Below are positions 47,542 through 56,412 of a DNA stretch of 64,000 nucleotides, in pieces. Location: contig NC_014002.1 of NCBI RefSeq assembly GCF_000025865.1, positions 868,001 through 932,000 on the forward strand. The letters run 5' to 3'. This DNA comes from Methanohalophilus mahii DSM 5219 (GTDB lineage Archaea; Halobacteriota; Methanosarcinia; Methanosarcinales; Methanosarcinaceae). The notes under the pieces were generated by a model. That model saw only the letters and a program-made list of their open reading frames with translations. It was not told the origin of the DNA and did not search any database. The first letter of the stretch is position 1. Every line of letters starts with the position of its first letter. The translations under genes and the position numbers were made by a program.

Positions 47542-48708
47542 TCACTTTTTCTCGTACAATGGACTAATTTCTCTTAATTGAGCAACTATTTCCTTAATCG
47601 CATCCACAATGGCATCGGTTTCCTCAAGGGTATTGTAACGACTGAAGGTAAAGCGCAATGATCCGTGGGCCCTTTCATGATCTCCACCTATGCCCAGTAT
47701 AACGTGACTTGCTTCAAGGGAGCGGCTAAAACACGCAGAACCCGTGCTGACCGCAAATCCACGCATATCCAGATGCAGGGTAAGTGATTCACCTTCTACA
47801 TAATGGAACGTTATGTTGGCATTATGTGGACTCCTGTGTTCCTTACTTCCGTTTAATATTACATTTGTAATTTCACTGGATATTCTCTCTATAAGATGGT
47901 CTCTCAGTGCCTTAATCTGCCTGTTTTCCTCCTCTGTCACAAGTTCGACTGCTTTTGCAAATCCGACAGCTCCGGGTATGTTTTCAAGGCCAGCCCTTAG
48001 ATTAAATTCCTGGAATCCGCCGTCCATCCATTTGTTGAGAGGGGTGTCTTTGCGTATATAGAGGCCTCCAACACCACGGGGCCCATGTATGGTATGTGAT
48101 GCAATAGTTATCAGGTCCACAGGAATTTTTTGCACATCTATTGGAACGCGTGTGAAACTATGGGTGGCATCTGTATGCAGAAGTACTCCTTTCTCCCTGC
48201 ATATGCCTGAAATGCTTTCCAGATCCTGCAGCGTACCTATTTCCTGATTGGCATGCTGTATCGAGACGAGAACAGTTTCGTCTGTGATCGTCTCTGCAAG
48301 TTGATCTGTATTAAGCCGACCCCTGTCGTCCACTTCAATGAAATCCACCTCAAAACCCTGTTTTTCCAGGGCTTTTGCGGTGTTCAGGACAGGGAAATCC
48401 TCGATTTTTGAGACAATAAGGTGGTTCCCTTTCTTTTTGAGTGCAGATGTTACTCCCTTTATTGCCATATTGCTTGATTCGGTGCTTCCGGATGTGAATA
48501 CGATTTCTCCCGGTGAAGCATTTAAGGAATCTGCAATGGTGGATCTTGCTTTTTCAAGAGCCTCCTTTGCATCAATCCCCATCGAATAGGCAAATTCTGA
48601 TGTTGCAACCGCATACGTATCAAAGTAATACGGCTTCATTGCATCTAATACTCTTTCATCCAGCCGTGTGCTTGCGGAATTATCAAAATAAGCGGTTTTG
48701 TCTTCCAT
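47542..48708 (-). CDS. Cysteine desulfurase-like protein lacking the PLP lysine
   Basis: 388 residues, NifS/IscS fold. Family parts kept: YFDNSASTRLD, FTSGSTESSNMA, QHANQEIGTL, LHTDATHSF and the mobile loop STGSACFSRS with the persulfide Cys326. But the lysine that binds PLP is Thr206 in ASHTIHGPRGVGG (codon ACC, where SHK[IF]xGPKG is expected), and the PLP-stacking histidine position is Asp104 in KIEDFPVL. PLP catalysis is therefore unlikely. An IscS from Archaeoglobus fulgidus is reported to lack the same lysine and to help IscU with a Cys ligand. A similar scaffold or sulfur-acceptor role is inferred here. GAGGAAT precedes ATG 48708. Confidence 0.9.
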   Translation of the reverse strand: MEDKTAYFDNSASTRLDERVLDAMKPYYFDTYAVATSEFAYSMGIDAKEALEKARSTIADSLNASPGEIVFTSGSTESSNMAIKGVTSALKKKGNHLIVSKIEDFPVLNTAKALEKQGFEVDFIEVDDRGRLNTDQLAETITDETVLVSIQHANQEIGTLQDLESISGICREKGVLLHTDATHSFTRVPIDVQKIPVDLITIASHTIHGPRGVGGLYIRKDTPLNKWMDGGFQEFNLRAGLENIPGAVGFAKAVELVTEEENRQIKALRDHLIERISSEITNVILNGSKEHRSPHNANITFHYVEGESLTLHLDMRGFAVSTGSACFSRSLEASHVILGIGGDHERAHGSLRFTFSRYNTLEETDAIVDAIKEIVAQLREISPLYEKK

Positions 48709-48716
48709 ACAATTCC

Positions 48717-49136
48717 TCAGATAAACAATGTAATCTCTGCATCCTTTGCTTCATGAACATAGGTGCCAACTGCACCATATTCATCAATCCATTCGGTACG
48801 CAGCTGTTCTTGCTTGATCCCCATAATTTCCATGGTCATTTCACAGGCAATGATTTTACCCCCCAGTTCCTTGAAATCGGTCATCATTTTTTCAAGAGGA
48901 GCTACATTGGCCTTTTTCATCCTGCCTTTGACCATCCATTTGCCAAGCCCCAGGAAATTCATTTTGGATAGTGGCCCCTTTTCAAGTCCTCCTTTTTTCA
49001 ACCTTTCAAGACCCCAGAAAGTAAAATAAAGAGAAGCTTCCATTCCCATTGAAAGTGAACCATTTGCAATAATGAGTGCACTGTATAGTTTGTCCATGTC
49101 CCCGCTATGGACTATTATGACTGTTTTGTTGCTCAC
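48717..49136 (-). CDS. DsrE-family sulfur-transfer protein
   Basis: About 139 residues from GTG 49136 (AAGGAT upstream; a TTG three codons earlier opens the frame). DsrE/F-like fold: KTVIIVHSGDMDKLYSALI, MEASLYFTFWGLERL, and one conserved Cys in KIIACEMTMEIMGI, the place where DsrE2 proteins carry persulfide. Fourteen bases after tusA and eight before iscS, so it belongs to the same unit. Partner of TusA in sulfur relay by family analogy. Confidence 0.87.
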   Translation of the reverse strand: MSNKTVIIVHSGDMDKLYSALIIANGSLSMGMEASLYFTFWGLERLKKGGLEKGPLSKMNFLGLGKWMVKGRMKKANVAPLEKMMTDFKELGGKIIACEMTMEIMGIKQEQLRTEWIDEYGAVGTYVHEAKDAEITLFI

Positions 49137-49150
49137 AGAAACCAATCCTT

Positions 49151-49372
49151 TTAACGCTTAATTCTGATTTTCCACTCACCAGATTCTTCATCGATACCGA
49201 TAATTTCAAGCCCCATGGATTCACAGGCCATTGGTATCTCCTTCTTTGAAGCTGGATGTGTGCCGGTGACTATGACCTCATCTCCGGGTGCAGCTTTTCT
49301 CAGTGCTTTCCTGCATTCGACCAGTGGGACCGGGCAGGTCTCCCCTCTGGTATCAACTTCTATTGTTGTCAT
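49151..49372 (-). CDS. TusA/SirA-like sulfur carrier
   Basis: 73 residues; DTRGETCPVPLVECRKAL with the persulfide Cys13 in the CPxP motif, then KEIPMACESMGLEI. TusA proteins accept sulfur and pass it to tRNA, molybdenum-cofactor or DsrE proteins. GGGGGA lies before the ATG. First gene of the sulfur unit. Confidence 0.92.
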   Translation of the reverse strand: MTTIEVDTRGETCPVPLVECRKALRKAAPGDEVIVTGTHPASKKEIPMACESMGLEIIGIDEESGEWKIRIKR

Positions 49373-49488
49373 ATATTTCCCCCTAATATTTCTTATATCT
49401 GCAAATCACAATTGTTAACTCTCATGTATGTTTGCAAATGTTATATAAGTTTCTCGCATAGCATAATAGGATGCATGGCTCATTTCAG

Positions 49489-49512
49489 GAATGTCGATCC
49501 CCATCGACATTC
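49489..49512. terminator. 10-bp hairpin between two minus-strand units
   Basis: GAATGTCGAT / ATCGACATTC with a CCCC loop, just past the stop of the glycine-rich membrane protein and upstream of tusA. It likely separates the transcripts. No T-tract follows on the minus strand. Confidence 0.55.
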
Positions 49513-49518
49513 TTCTGG

Positions 49519-49782
49519 TCAGAACAACATAGCAAGGGTAATTACAAAAAGGATGATGGCGATTGCTCCCAGTATTTTCATGAGGTTTTCTTCACCTTCA
49601 AAGGTATATCTATCATCTCCTTCCTGTTTTCGGATCTGTGATAATCCGAAGGAAACACCACCAAGTGATCCTATTGCTATACCCATTAGAGTTCCAAGCC
49701 CCACACTCCCTATAGACGGTCCAAGTAACAGGTTTCCATAAAGGGCACCTGCAATAGCTCCTGCAGATACCCATATAGGCAT
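49519..49782 (-). CDS. Glycine-zipper-like small membrane protein
   Basis: 87 residues from ATG 49782. An N-terminal Gly-rich hydrophobic part (ISAGAIAGALYGNLLLG-like, GSVGLGTLMGIAIGSLGG), a short polar loop (RKQEGDDRYTFEGEEN) and a C-terminal helix. Function unknown; stands between the COG0523 gene and the sulfur unit, ended by a hairpin. Confidence 0.7.
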   Translation of the reverse strand: MPIWVSAGAIAGALYGNLLLGPSIGSVGLGTLMGIAIGSLGGVSFGLSQIRKQEGDDRYTFEGEENLMKILGAIAIILFVITLAMLF

Positions 49783-49839
49783 CACTCTCTGATTTTGCTC
49801 TGATTGGTTGTCAGTTATTGTTAAGTCCCCCGATATTGT

Positions 49840-50898
49840 TTATATAGAAATATCACACAGGTTAATGATATTCTTTGTGTCTGTATGTTGTTGGATTCTC
49901 TGAAGGGTAATTCCCGTTTCATTAAACGTTTCTTCAATAGTATTTTCCAGGATTTTGACTACTTCATCCTGTCTGATATTTGTCACAGCTGCCAATGCTC
50001 TAACTTTTGGTTTTGCAACATTTTCCCTCTCAAAAATTTCTATTTCAGGCTTGTTTGTGGAGGATGTGAGACTGATTTTCAGGAAAGTTTCCGGTAGGTC
50101 CATGGATATCTTTATGTGGCCTATGAAATCCGGATTCAATTGAATGAACTGGCTGAGGATTGAATCAACAATATCATTTGCCAGTTCATGTCCTTTCTTG
50201 AATTCCAGATCATTTGTCTCTATTGCATATTCAATGGCATGGGAGGATACATTAGATTCTGCAATAGAATTTTGTTTTACGGAATGGTCTCTTTGTTTTC
50301 CTTCTCCGCTTATGGTTTCTATTAATTCTTCAAAATTCCCTGCATTTTCCTTTGCCGAAAATTCCAGTATTTTTGCATCTGTATTATAGTGTTGCAACAA
50401 AGCTTTGACCTTACTGACCTGTTCATCTGTCGCAACGTCTATCTTGTTAATGCCCAGGATGTCTGCATCCTCGATCTGGGTCTTTATGAATTTTGGAATC
50501 TGTTCAATTTCCAGATCGAACCTGCTGCCATCTATCAGATTTATTATTGGGGAAAACTCCATATCTGCGATCTTCATAAGTTCTATTTCTTCTTTGATCT
50601 GCCGGGGGAATGCAACGCCGGTCGGTTCAATAATTACCGTGTCCGGCCTATATTCCTCAGCAAGGGAGTCAAGCGCCTGTTCCATATCGATTTTTAAAGT
50701 GCAGCAAATACATCCGTTGGTGATCTCCCTGGTTTCCACTCCTTCTATATCCAGTGTTGTCCCGTCAACTCCGATTTCACCTATCTCATTTACAATAATA
50801 GCGATCTTTTCGCCTTTATCATTGAGATATTTGCCCACCTTAAGCAGGGTGGTAGTTTTACCACTGCCCAGGAATCCGCCAATGATTATTACTTTCAT
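49840..50898 (-). CDS. CobW/COG0523-family GTPase metallochaperone
   Basis: 352 residues. P-loop GGFLGSGKTTTL, metal-binding NGCICCTLK (Cys64, Cys66, Cys67), IIEPTGVAFP and GTP-specificity GINKID. C-terminal domain from about 220. COG0523 proteins load Zn, Co or Fe into targets. AAGGTG precedes ATG 50898, 39 bases after the methyltransferase gene whose product needs zinc, so metal delivery to that enzyme or to its corrinoid partner is a fair guess. Confidence 0.9.
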   Translation of the reverse strand: MKVIIIGGFLGSGKTTTLLKVGKYLNDKGEKIAIIVNEIGEIGVDGTTLDIEGVETREITNGCICCTLKIDMEQALDSLAEEYRPDTVIIEPTGVAFPRQIKEEIELMKIADMEFSPIINLIDGSRFDLEIEQIPKFIKTQIEDADILGINKIDVATDEQVSKVKALLQHYNTDAKILEFSAKENAGNFEELIETISGEGKQRDHSVKQNSIAESNVSSHAIEYAIETNDLEFKKGHELANDIVDSILSQFIQLNPDFIGHIKISMDLPETFLKISLTSSTNKPEIEIFERENVAKPKVRALAAVTNIRQDEVVKILENTIEETFNETGITLQRIQQHTDTKNIINLCDISI

Positions 50899-50937
50899 TC
50901 ATTACACCTTTTAAGAATTAGATTTCTTGATACGTTT

Positions 50938-51954
50938 TTATTTTTCCTCGCAGAATTCATTCCGTGTTTGTGCAAGAGCCTGCATGTTCTTTATGGGTGA
51001 CTGGGGTGCGATTCCACAACCAGGGGCCAGTATATCCACGCCTGCCTCCAGACATTTCAACGCTTCTGCTTTTACTTCTTCAGCAGTTTTATTGTATATG
51101 GTCACTGAAGTTGAGACATTGCCTATCAGTGCAGCACCGCCTTCATGTGCCATTTTTATGGCGTATTGCAGATCTTCAACACTTTCTTCAACACTTATAC
51201 CACAAAATCCACATTCTGCAATATCTTTTATTATGGGATCGGCTTTCCCGCATACATGGATTACACATTTCCCGTTAACAGAATCTGCAAGTTGTTTATA
51301 GTGTGGTTTTATGACGGACTTAAACATAGCCGGTGGAATAATGTCGGGGGAAACAACTGCTTCTCCGAAACATATCACATCTGCTCCTGCTTTCAGGCTT
51401 TCATTAGCAGCTTTGATGCATGCCCGGGTAGTGACTTCCATTAATCTTTCTAGTTTATGTGGTTCTTTCAGTATTTTTAACAGGAAAGGCTTCATACCCA
51501 TCAGATTAACAGCAAGGTCCACAGGGCCGGCAAAACCACATATAAGTGGAACTTCATCCCCTACTTGCCTTTTTATAATATGTGTGGCTTCAAGAATTGC
51601 AGGCATTCTTCCTTTTTGCATCAAATCTTCAGGGACCTCTATGTCTTCAATATTGATCTCCAGTCCTTCGAGTACAGCGGGAGGTATGTCCTTTGATCCT
51701 CTGTGAATCTTGCAGCCGAAACTTTCTGCCAGGGCGGTTAAGTCAAAGGGGTAACGTATTGTCTCAAATCCGGGGATGCTCTGGGTGGCTATTGCCAGCT
51801 CAGCCATCTTTTCAGGATCAAAGTCAGCTTCGGGTCTGGCAACACCGCATGAATCCATAATTTCCAGTGGAGCAGCGGTTGTGAACAATCCTGCAGGAAT
51901 TTTATCTACCGGTTTACGTTCCAGTGCATTGATGATTCTCTGTTTTTGTTGCAT
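50938..51954 (-). CDS. Methylcobamide:coenzyme M methyltransferase (MtaA/MtbA family)
   Basis: Moves the methyl group from a methylated corrinoid protein to coenzyme M in growth on methanol or methylamines. 338 residues, uroporphyrinogen-decarboxylase-type barrel. The zinc site His233-x-Cys235 (VIHVCGK) and Cys313 (APGCGIAPQSP) is complete, matching the His-x-Cys-xn-Cys of this family. Whether it serves methanol (MtaA) or methylamines (MtbA) cannot be told from the sequence alone. Start ATG 51954 with AAGGTCA upstream. Co-directional with the COG0523 gene. Confidence 0.93.
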   Translation of the reverse strand: MQQKQRIINALERKPVDKIPAGLFTTAAPLEIMDSCGVARPEADFDPEKMAELAIATQSIPGFETIRYPFDLTALAESFGCKIHRGSKDIPPAVLEGLEINIEDIEVPEDLMQKGRMPAILEATHIIKRQVGDEVPLICGFAGPVDLAVNLMGMKPFLLKILKEPHKLERLMEVTTRACIKAANESLKAGADVICFGEAVVSPDIIPPAMFKSVIKPHYKQLADSVNGKCVIHVCGKADPIIKDIAECGFCGISVEESVEDLQYAIKMAHEGGAALIGNVSTSVTIYNKTAEEVKAEALKCLEAGVDILAPGCGIAPQSPIKNMQALAQTRNEFCEEK

Positions 51955-52058
51955 GGTTGACCTTTGTATAAGATATTTTATTCTCTATTTCCTTTAGCTT
52001 TAGTTCGTTTAGTACTTCAGTGTTATCCTTCCATCTTTTTGTTTTTAGTGTCATTGAC

Positions 52059-52227
52059 AGGATTTCGTCGGTGTGACATTCCCGGCATGATGAGTGGCCA
52101 GTTGATAGCCGGAGCGTCACCGATTCTGGCGATCAAATACCAGATTGCTGTAATGATTTCTGTTTATGTATTCGCTGTTAATCTGTTTGAAACTTACAAT
52201 TTTCCTCACATCACGTATATTTTTTGA
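52059..52227 (+). pseudogene. C-terminal remnant of a FetB/UPF0014 ABC permease
   Basis: The frame from about 52084 gives PGMMSGQLIAGASPILAIKY and QIAVMISVYVFAVNLF, the end of the FetB (UPF0014) membrane protein family, where PGMM[TS]GQILAG is invariant. Just upstream the match continues in another frame (QDFVGVTFP), so a one-base loss at the CCC of 52081-52083 broke it, and nothing of the first 200 residues remains. The rest of the 439-base gap between the methyltransferase and permease genes holds only promoter-like AT-rich DNA. Confidence 0.6.
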
Positions 52228-52393
52228 TGAATACGGGATATTGAAGGATCAGGTGTTCCGAAACATACCGGGTGTTTCATGAAGAAATCTGTATGGAAAA
52301 CGGTTAAGTAGATTATATTTATGTCCTGTTTATCACAAATACAGACATATAAAGAGAAAATCTTTTAAAGTAGTTTACCTTTTCACCTCCCTT

Positions 52394-54643
52394 GTGCCCG
52401 ACGATAATATACGTGTCAGTTTGAGCAGGGACCTTACACTTTTTGACATTACTATGATAGGTCTTGCCGGTATGATAGGAGCCGGTATTTTTGCCCTTAC
52501 CGGCATAGCTACGGGTATAGCGGGTCCGGCAGTGATGCTAGCGTTTCTCTTAAATGGTGTAGTGGCAACCTTTACAGGTCTGGCATACGCTGAACTTGGT
52601 TCTGCAATGCCTGAAGCAGGTGGTAGTTACCTGTGGGTAAGGGAAGGCATGGGCAACCATCTGGGTTTTCTTTCCGGCTGGGTTGACTGGGCAGCACATA
52701 CTATCGCATGTGCCCTGTATGCAGTAACCTTCGGTGCATTCTTTTCAGAACTCATTGTTAATTTCCTGGGATATGAGCAGTTCGATCAGGGAATGCTGAT
52801 AAAATTATCAGCTCTTGTTATTGTTTCCCTTATGGCTCTCATAAATTTCATGGGGGCCAAAGAAAGTGGTCGTCTAGGTGGTTTTGTCACACTTTTTAAA
52901 ATTGCGATTCTGGTAGTTTTTGCCGGTTTTGGCATCTATAAAACAATTAGCCAGCCCGACTGGACATTTTCATTTTTCAGTGACCCTTCTTTTGCACCCA
53001 ATGGTTTTATCGGTATCCTGGTAGCTATGGGTTTGACTTTTATTGCTTTTGAAGGATATGAAATCATAGTACAGAGTGGAGAGGAGGTCAAAAGACCGGA
53101 GCATAACATTCCCAAAGCTGTTCTTATCTCCCTGTGGACAGCTGTTATCATTTACATCATAGTCGCTTTTGCTTTGATAGGTGGCATTGAAGTAGGCATT
53201 CCCAACTGGATTTATCTGGGTGAACTTGGTGAATTCAGTATGATACGGGTGGCAAACCAGATAGTATCTTTCGGTTCGGTGCTGATTTTGGTGGGAGGTT
53301 TCGTTTCCACTATCAGTGCAATGAACGCCACTGTTTATTCCTCTTCCAGGGTGGCTTTTGCTCTGGGAAGAATGGGTTTTTTGCCAAATTCCCTCTCGAC
53401 TATCAATGAAAAAAGGAGGACGCCTCATTTTGCAATCCTTTTCAGTTACCTGATTATAGCTTCAATGGCGCTGCTTCCCATCGAAACTGTGGCCTCAGCT
53501 GCAAATGTGATGTTTTTGATTCTCTTCATTCTGGTCAACGCAGTTCTTATAATTCTCCGTTTCAGGAGGCCTGACCTGAAAAGGGCATTCCGGATGCCTT
53601 TTGCACCCTATCTTCCCCTGATTGCAATCGTTGTGCAGATTTTTATTGGCTACTATATGGTAACTGAAATCGAAAATACTGCATTTGTAGTTGCAGTTAC
53701 TATCCTCTGGGTTATACTGGGTTCTTTCATTTATTTCTCTTACTCAGAGAAGGAGCTTAAAAAACGTGCTTTGGTCAGCCGTAAGAAAATATATGAAAGA
53801 AAGCCTGCTCGAGAAGAAGGTTATAAAATACTGGTCCCTGTAAAGGATGAGGAAAGTGCCTTTAAACTTGCATCATTTGCCCGTGACGTGGCAAAGGATA
53901 AAGATGGGACAATCCTTTTTTTGAGTGTGATAACCCTGCCTGAACAGACGCCTTTCTCGGCTGCTGATGAGTACCTGCCAGAAAAACAGGAATTTATTCA
54001 CAGGCTTATCGATTCAGTTGATGTACCTGCAGGAGGTATTATTAAGGTTAGCAGGTCTGCACCTGGCACCATACTGGATACTGTGGAGGAAGAAGAATCC
54101 AACATGTTGGTTATGGGATGGAGAGGCCGTACCTTCAGAAAAGACGTTGTTCTTGGCAGTACCATTGACCCATTGTTGCTCAAGGCTCCCTGTGACGTGG
54201 TAGTTGCCCGTTTCGAAGCTGACAGGGAATGGAAAGACATGAAAAATATACTCCTTCCCACAGCAGGAGGTCCTCATGCTATTCTTGCAGCAGAGATGGC
54301 AAGCAGCCTTGCCAGGAAAGAAAATGGTATTGTCACAATGCTCAATGTTGCTTCTTCGGATGAGGGGAGGAAGGTTGCAACAAAGGTATTCCAGGGAGTT
54401 TCCACTCATCTATCGGGAGTGGAAACAGAAAGCAAATTTATTGTTGGTGATGATGCAGTTTCAGTAATTGATGAAGAGGCAAAGAATCAAGATGTTATCT
54501 TTTTGGGAGCAACCACCCGTCCATTCCTCAAGAACTTCCTGAGGGGTGTGTTCCCTGAACAGGTCATTCGTGGCACTGATAAAACTGTTATCATGACTCG
54601 CAGATGGGTCAAGTTCAGGGATATGCTTAAAAAGAAAGTATAA
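52394..54643 (+). CDS. APC-family amino acid permease fused to two universal stress domains
   Basis: 749 residues. Twelve membrane helices (1-450); first helix has MIGLAGMIGAGIFALTGIA, the substrate-binding unwound segment of APC permeases. The cytoplasmic tail has two UspA-like domains, about 475-610 (YKILVPVKDEESAFKL, NMLVMGWRGRTFRKDVVLGS) and 615-745 (NILLPTAGGPHAILAAEMAS). Usp domains bind nucleotides (in one domain, the GWRGR..GS loop fits ATP binding) and may gate transport by energy or salt state. Start is GTG 52394 with no good ribosome site; a short leader is likely. Confidence 0.9.
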   Translation: MPDDNIRVSLSRDLTLFDITMIGLAGMIGAGIFALTGIATGIAGPAVMLAFLLNGVVATFTGLAYAELGSAMPEAGGSYLWVREGMGNHLGFLSGWVDWAAHTIACALYAVTFGAFFSELIVNFLGYEQFDQGMLIKLSALVIVSLMALINFMGAKESGRLGGFVTLFKIAILVVFAGFGIYKTISQPDWTFSFFSDPSFAPNGFIGILVAMGLTFIAFEGYEIIVQSGEEVKRPEHNIPKAVLISLWTAVIIYIIVAFALIGGIEVGIPNWIYLGELGEFSMIRVANQIVSFGSVLILVGGFVSTISAMNATVYSSSRVAFALGRMGFLPNSLSTINEKRRTPHFAILFSYLIIASMALLPIETVASAANVMFLILFILVNAVLIILRFRRPDLKRAFRMPFAPYLPLIAIVVQIFIGYYMVTEIENTAFVVAVTILWVILGSFIYFSYSEKELKKRALVSRKKIYERKPAREEGYKILVPVKDEESAFKLASFARDVAKDKDGTILFLSVITLPEQTPFSAADEYLPEKQEFIHRLIDSVDVPAGGIIKVSRSAPGTILDTVEEEESNMLVMGWRGRTFRKDVVLGSTIDPLLLKAPCDVVVARFEADREWKDMKNILLPTAGGPHAILAAEMASSLARKENGIVTMLNVASSDEGRKVATKVFQGVSTHLSGVETESKFIVGDDAVSVIDEEAKNQDVIFLGATTRPFLKNFLRGVFPEQVIRGTDKTVIMTRRWVKFRDMLKKKV

Positions 54644-54676
54644 AAATGTGAAAAGGGCCATTTGACTTTTTTTTCT

Positions 54677-56236
54677 TTATATTCCAAAAGCCGAACGTGT
54701 AAGCACTATAAGTCCCATCAGTAAATTCAGTACAACAAGTCCTCCAATTGCCATTACTCCGTATTTGAGCCATGTGGTATTGAAATCGAATATTGAAAGG
54801 GATTGTTGTACAGAATCCATTGTATCGTTTGCTTTTGAAAGTGTCTCTTTTGATTCTTCAAGATTGTCATTCAGGTTGTCCAGTACGGTATTGATGCGTG
54901 GTTGCTGGTCGCTATGCACACTTTCCAGGACCTCATGTGCTTCATCAAGTGCTTGAGGGATAATTCCGGGTGTATCCTTCCACACATGGGTAAGCAGCAA
55001 TTCTTCTTTTTCGATTTTATGCAATTGCCTCTCATAAAGGGATCTTTGGGCCCTGATGTGGTCAAAATTACGCTGGTAGCCATCAAACTTTGTTGCAATG
55101 GAAGCTGAAACTCTTGCACCCGCAGGCTGCACTTTTTCCAGAGATAATTTTCCTGAAGATCCTAATGATTTCCTTATAGCGGAAATATTTGCCTCTGTGC
55201 TTGCAGGTATTTTGTCTTTTAAGGCCGATACCTCTTCGGTTTTGTAATCCTCTTTTCCTGTGTCGATCTTTGCAAATCGTTTCTCTTCATTTATTTTCAG
55301 ATCGTCAGGATTAAAGGTTCTTTTAACTTCATCATCATCACTTACTGGCATGAAACTGGATGAATACTGCCTTAACACACCGGATTTTGGAAATTTAAGG
55401 TAGTCCGATGCATCAATCATTCCCGCAGGTTGAATTATGTCTTTGTTCTTTTCAAATTTTGCAGCAGGCATTTCTTTCATTACAGATTGCAGGGATGATG
55501 CTACCTCATCTTTGCGTTCTATCAGGTCGTTGAAGTAGGCTTTACGTGCAGTTATCCTGTCAAGTTTCAGTTTCTGTGCGGGTTTGAGGTCTGTAATTGA
55601 TATGGGTACCTTTTCTCTGGTAACAAATAGTTTTTTTGCTTCCGTCAATACTTCTTCACTAACCTCCAGGTTGTCATCAATTCCTCCGAGAACATCTTCT
55701 ATCATAGGCTGTTCAACGGTATTCAGGCGCTCAAGAACTTCTTTTGCATTGTATATCCCGCTGGTAAGTACTCCCGGTTCCTTGTAGAGAATATCCATTA
55801 TCTGAGCGTTGATAGCTGCGATTCTTGAAAGGATTTCGAATTTTTCAAGTACATTTTCCATATCTGAAATCATATCCCAGAAATTGAAGGAAAAATCCAA
55901 AGGGTCTTCCACACCCAGACTTTGAAGTTGCTGCAACAATTCCTGCTTTTCAACTTTTAATTCATCAAGTCTGTCTTTTTCTTCTTCCCAAAGATCATTT
56001 TCTGCTCGCGGGCTCAGCCTTTTTATGGATATGAGTTCTTCTGTTTCCTGAAGGAAAGAATTTAGCTGTTCTCCTACGGATTGGATTGTTGATCCAATTA
56101 TAGCAATGGATATACCCGCGGCTTCTGCGGCATCCCCGGCAGATTCACTGCTCTCATAAATCGATTTGCCAAGCGTGTATAATCCGCCTGTTGCCACTCC
56201 TGCTACTACGTCAACAACATCCCCAAAACTTACCAT
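54677..56236 (-). CDS. Coiled-coil protein with C-terminal membrane anchor, unknown
   Basis: 519 residues from ATG 56236, after GGAGGAG. N-terminal hydrophobic Gly/Ala stretch (VVDVVAGVATGG, ISIAIIGSTIQSVG), long helical and coiled-coil parts (about 60-125, 130-260, 355-480) and a last membrane helix (YGVMAIGGLVVLNLLMGLIV). Two segments, about 150-215 and 400-470, look like an internal repeat (each: ...ILYKEPGVLTSGIYNAKEVLER versus ...HVWKDTPGIIPQALDEAHEVLES, in part, both followed by QP-x-I-x2-VL). No known domain; perhaps a membrane-shaping or scaffold protein. Confidence 0.78.
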   Translation of the reverse strand: MVSFGDVVDVVAGVATGGLYTLGKSIYESSESAGDAAEAAGISIAIIGSTIQSVGEQLNSFLQETEELISIKRLSPRAENDLWEEEKDRLDELKVEKQELLQQLQSLGVEDPLDFSFNFWDMISDMENVLEKFEILSRIAAINAQIMDILYKEPGVLTSGIYNAKEVLERLNTVEQPMIEDVLGGIDDNLEVSEEVLTEAKKLFVTREKVPISITDLKPAQKLKLDRITARKAYFNDLIERKDEVASSLQSVMKEMPAAKFEKNKDIIQPAGMIDASDYLKFPKSGVLRQYSSSFMPVSDDDEVKRTFNPDDLKINEEKRFAKIDTGKEDYKTEEVSALKDKIPASTEANISAIRKSLGSSGKLSLEKVQPAGARVSASIATKFDGYQRNFDHIRAQRSLYERQLHKIEKEELLLTHVWKDTPGIIPQALDEAHEVLESVHSDQQPRINTVLDNLNDNLEESKETLSKANDTMDSVQQSLSIFDFNTTWLKYGVMAIGGLVVLNLLMGLIVLTRSAFGI

Positions 56237-56412
56237 TTCCACTCCTCCTATAGTTTACGTACTTTTAAAACAATTCAAATCCAAAACAAAGTATAGATTA
56301 GATGGTAAATTTATGTTTAATAAGCACCAAAAAGATAACCCTCAAAAACGGAGTAATTAATATTAATCTGTTATATTAATGAAAAATAAATGAGGAGGAA
56401 TAAATCCGTCGT

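Noticed and set aside
51964-52080. First half of the 87-codon ORF before the FetB fragment
   Set aside because: The residues before PGMM do not resemble the permease; similarity continues in another frame, so the ORF start is chance.
52380-52390. CACCTCCC before the APC permease as a ribosome site
   Set aside because: It is anti-SD sequence on the coding strand; on the other strand GGGAGGTG has no start codon at a usable distance.
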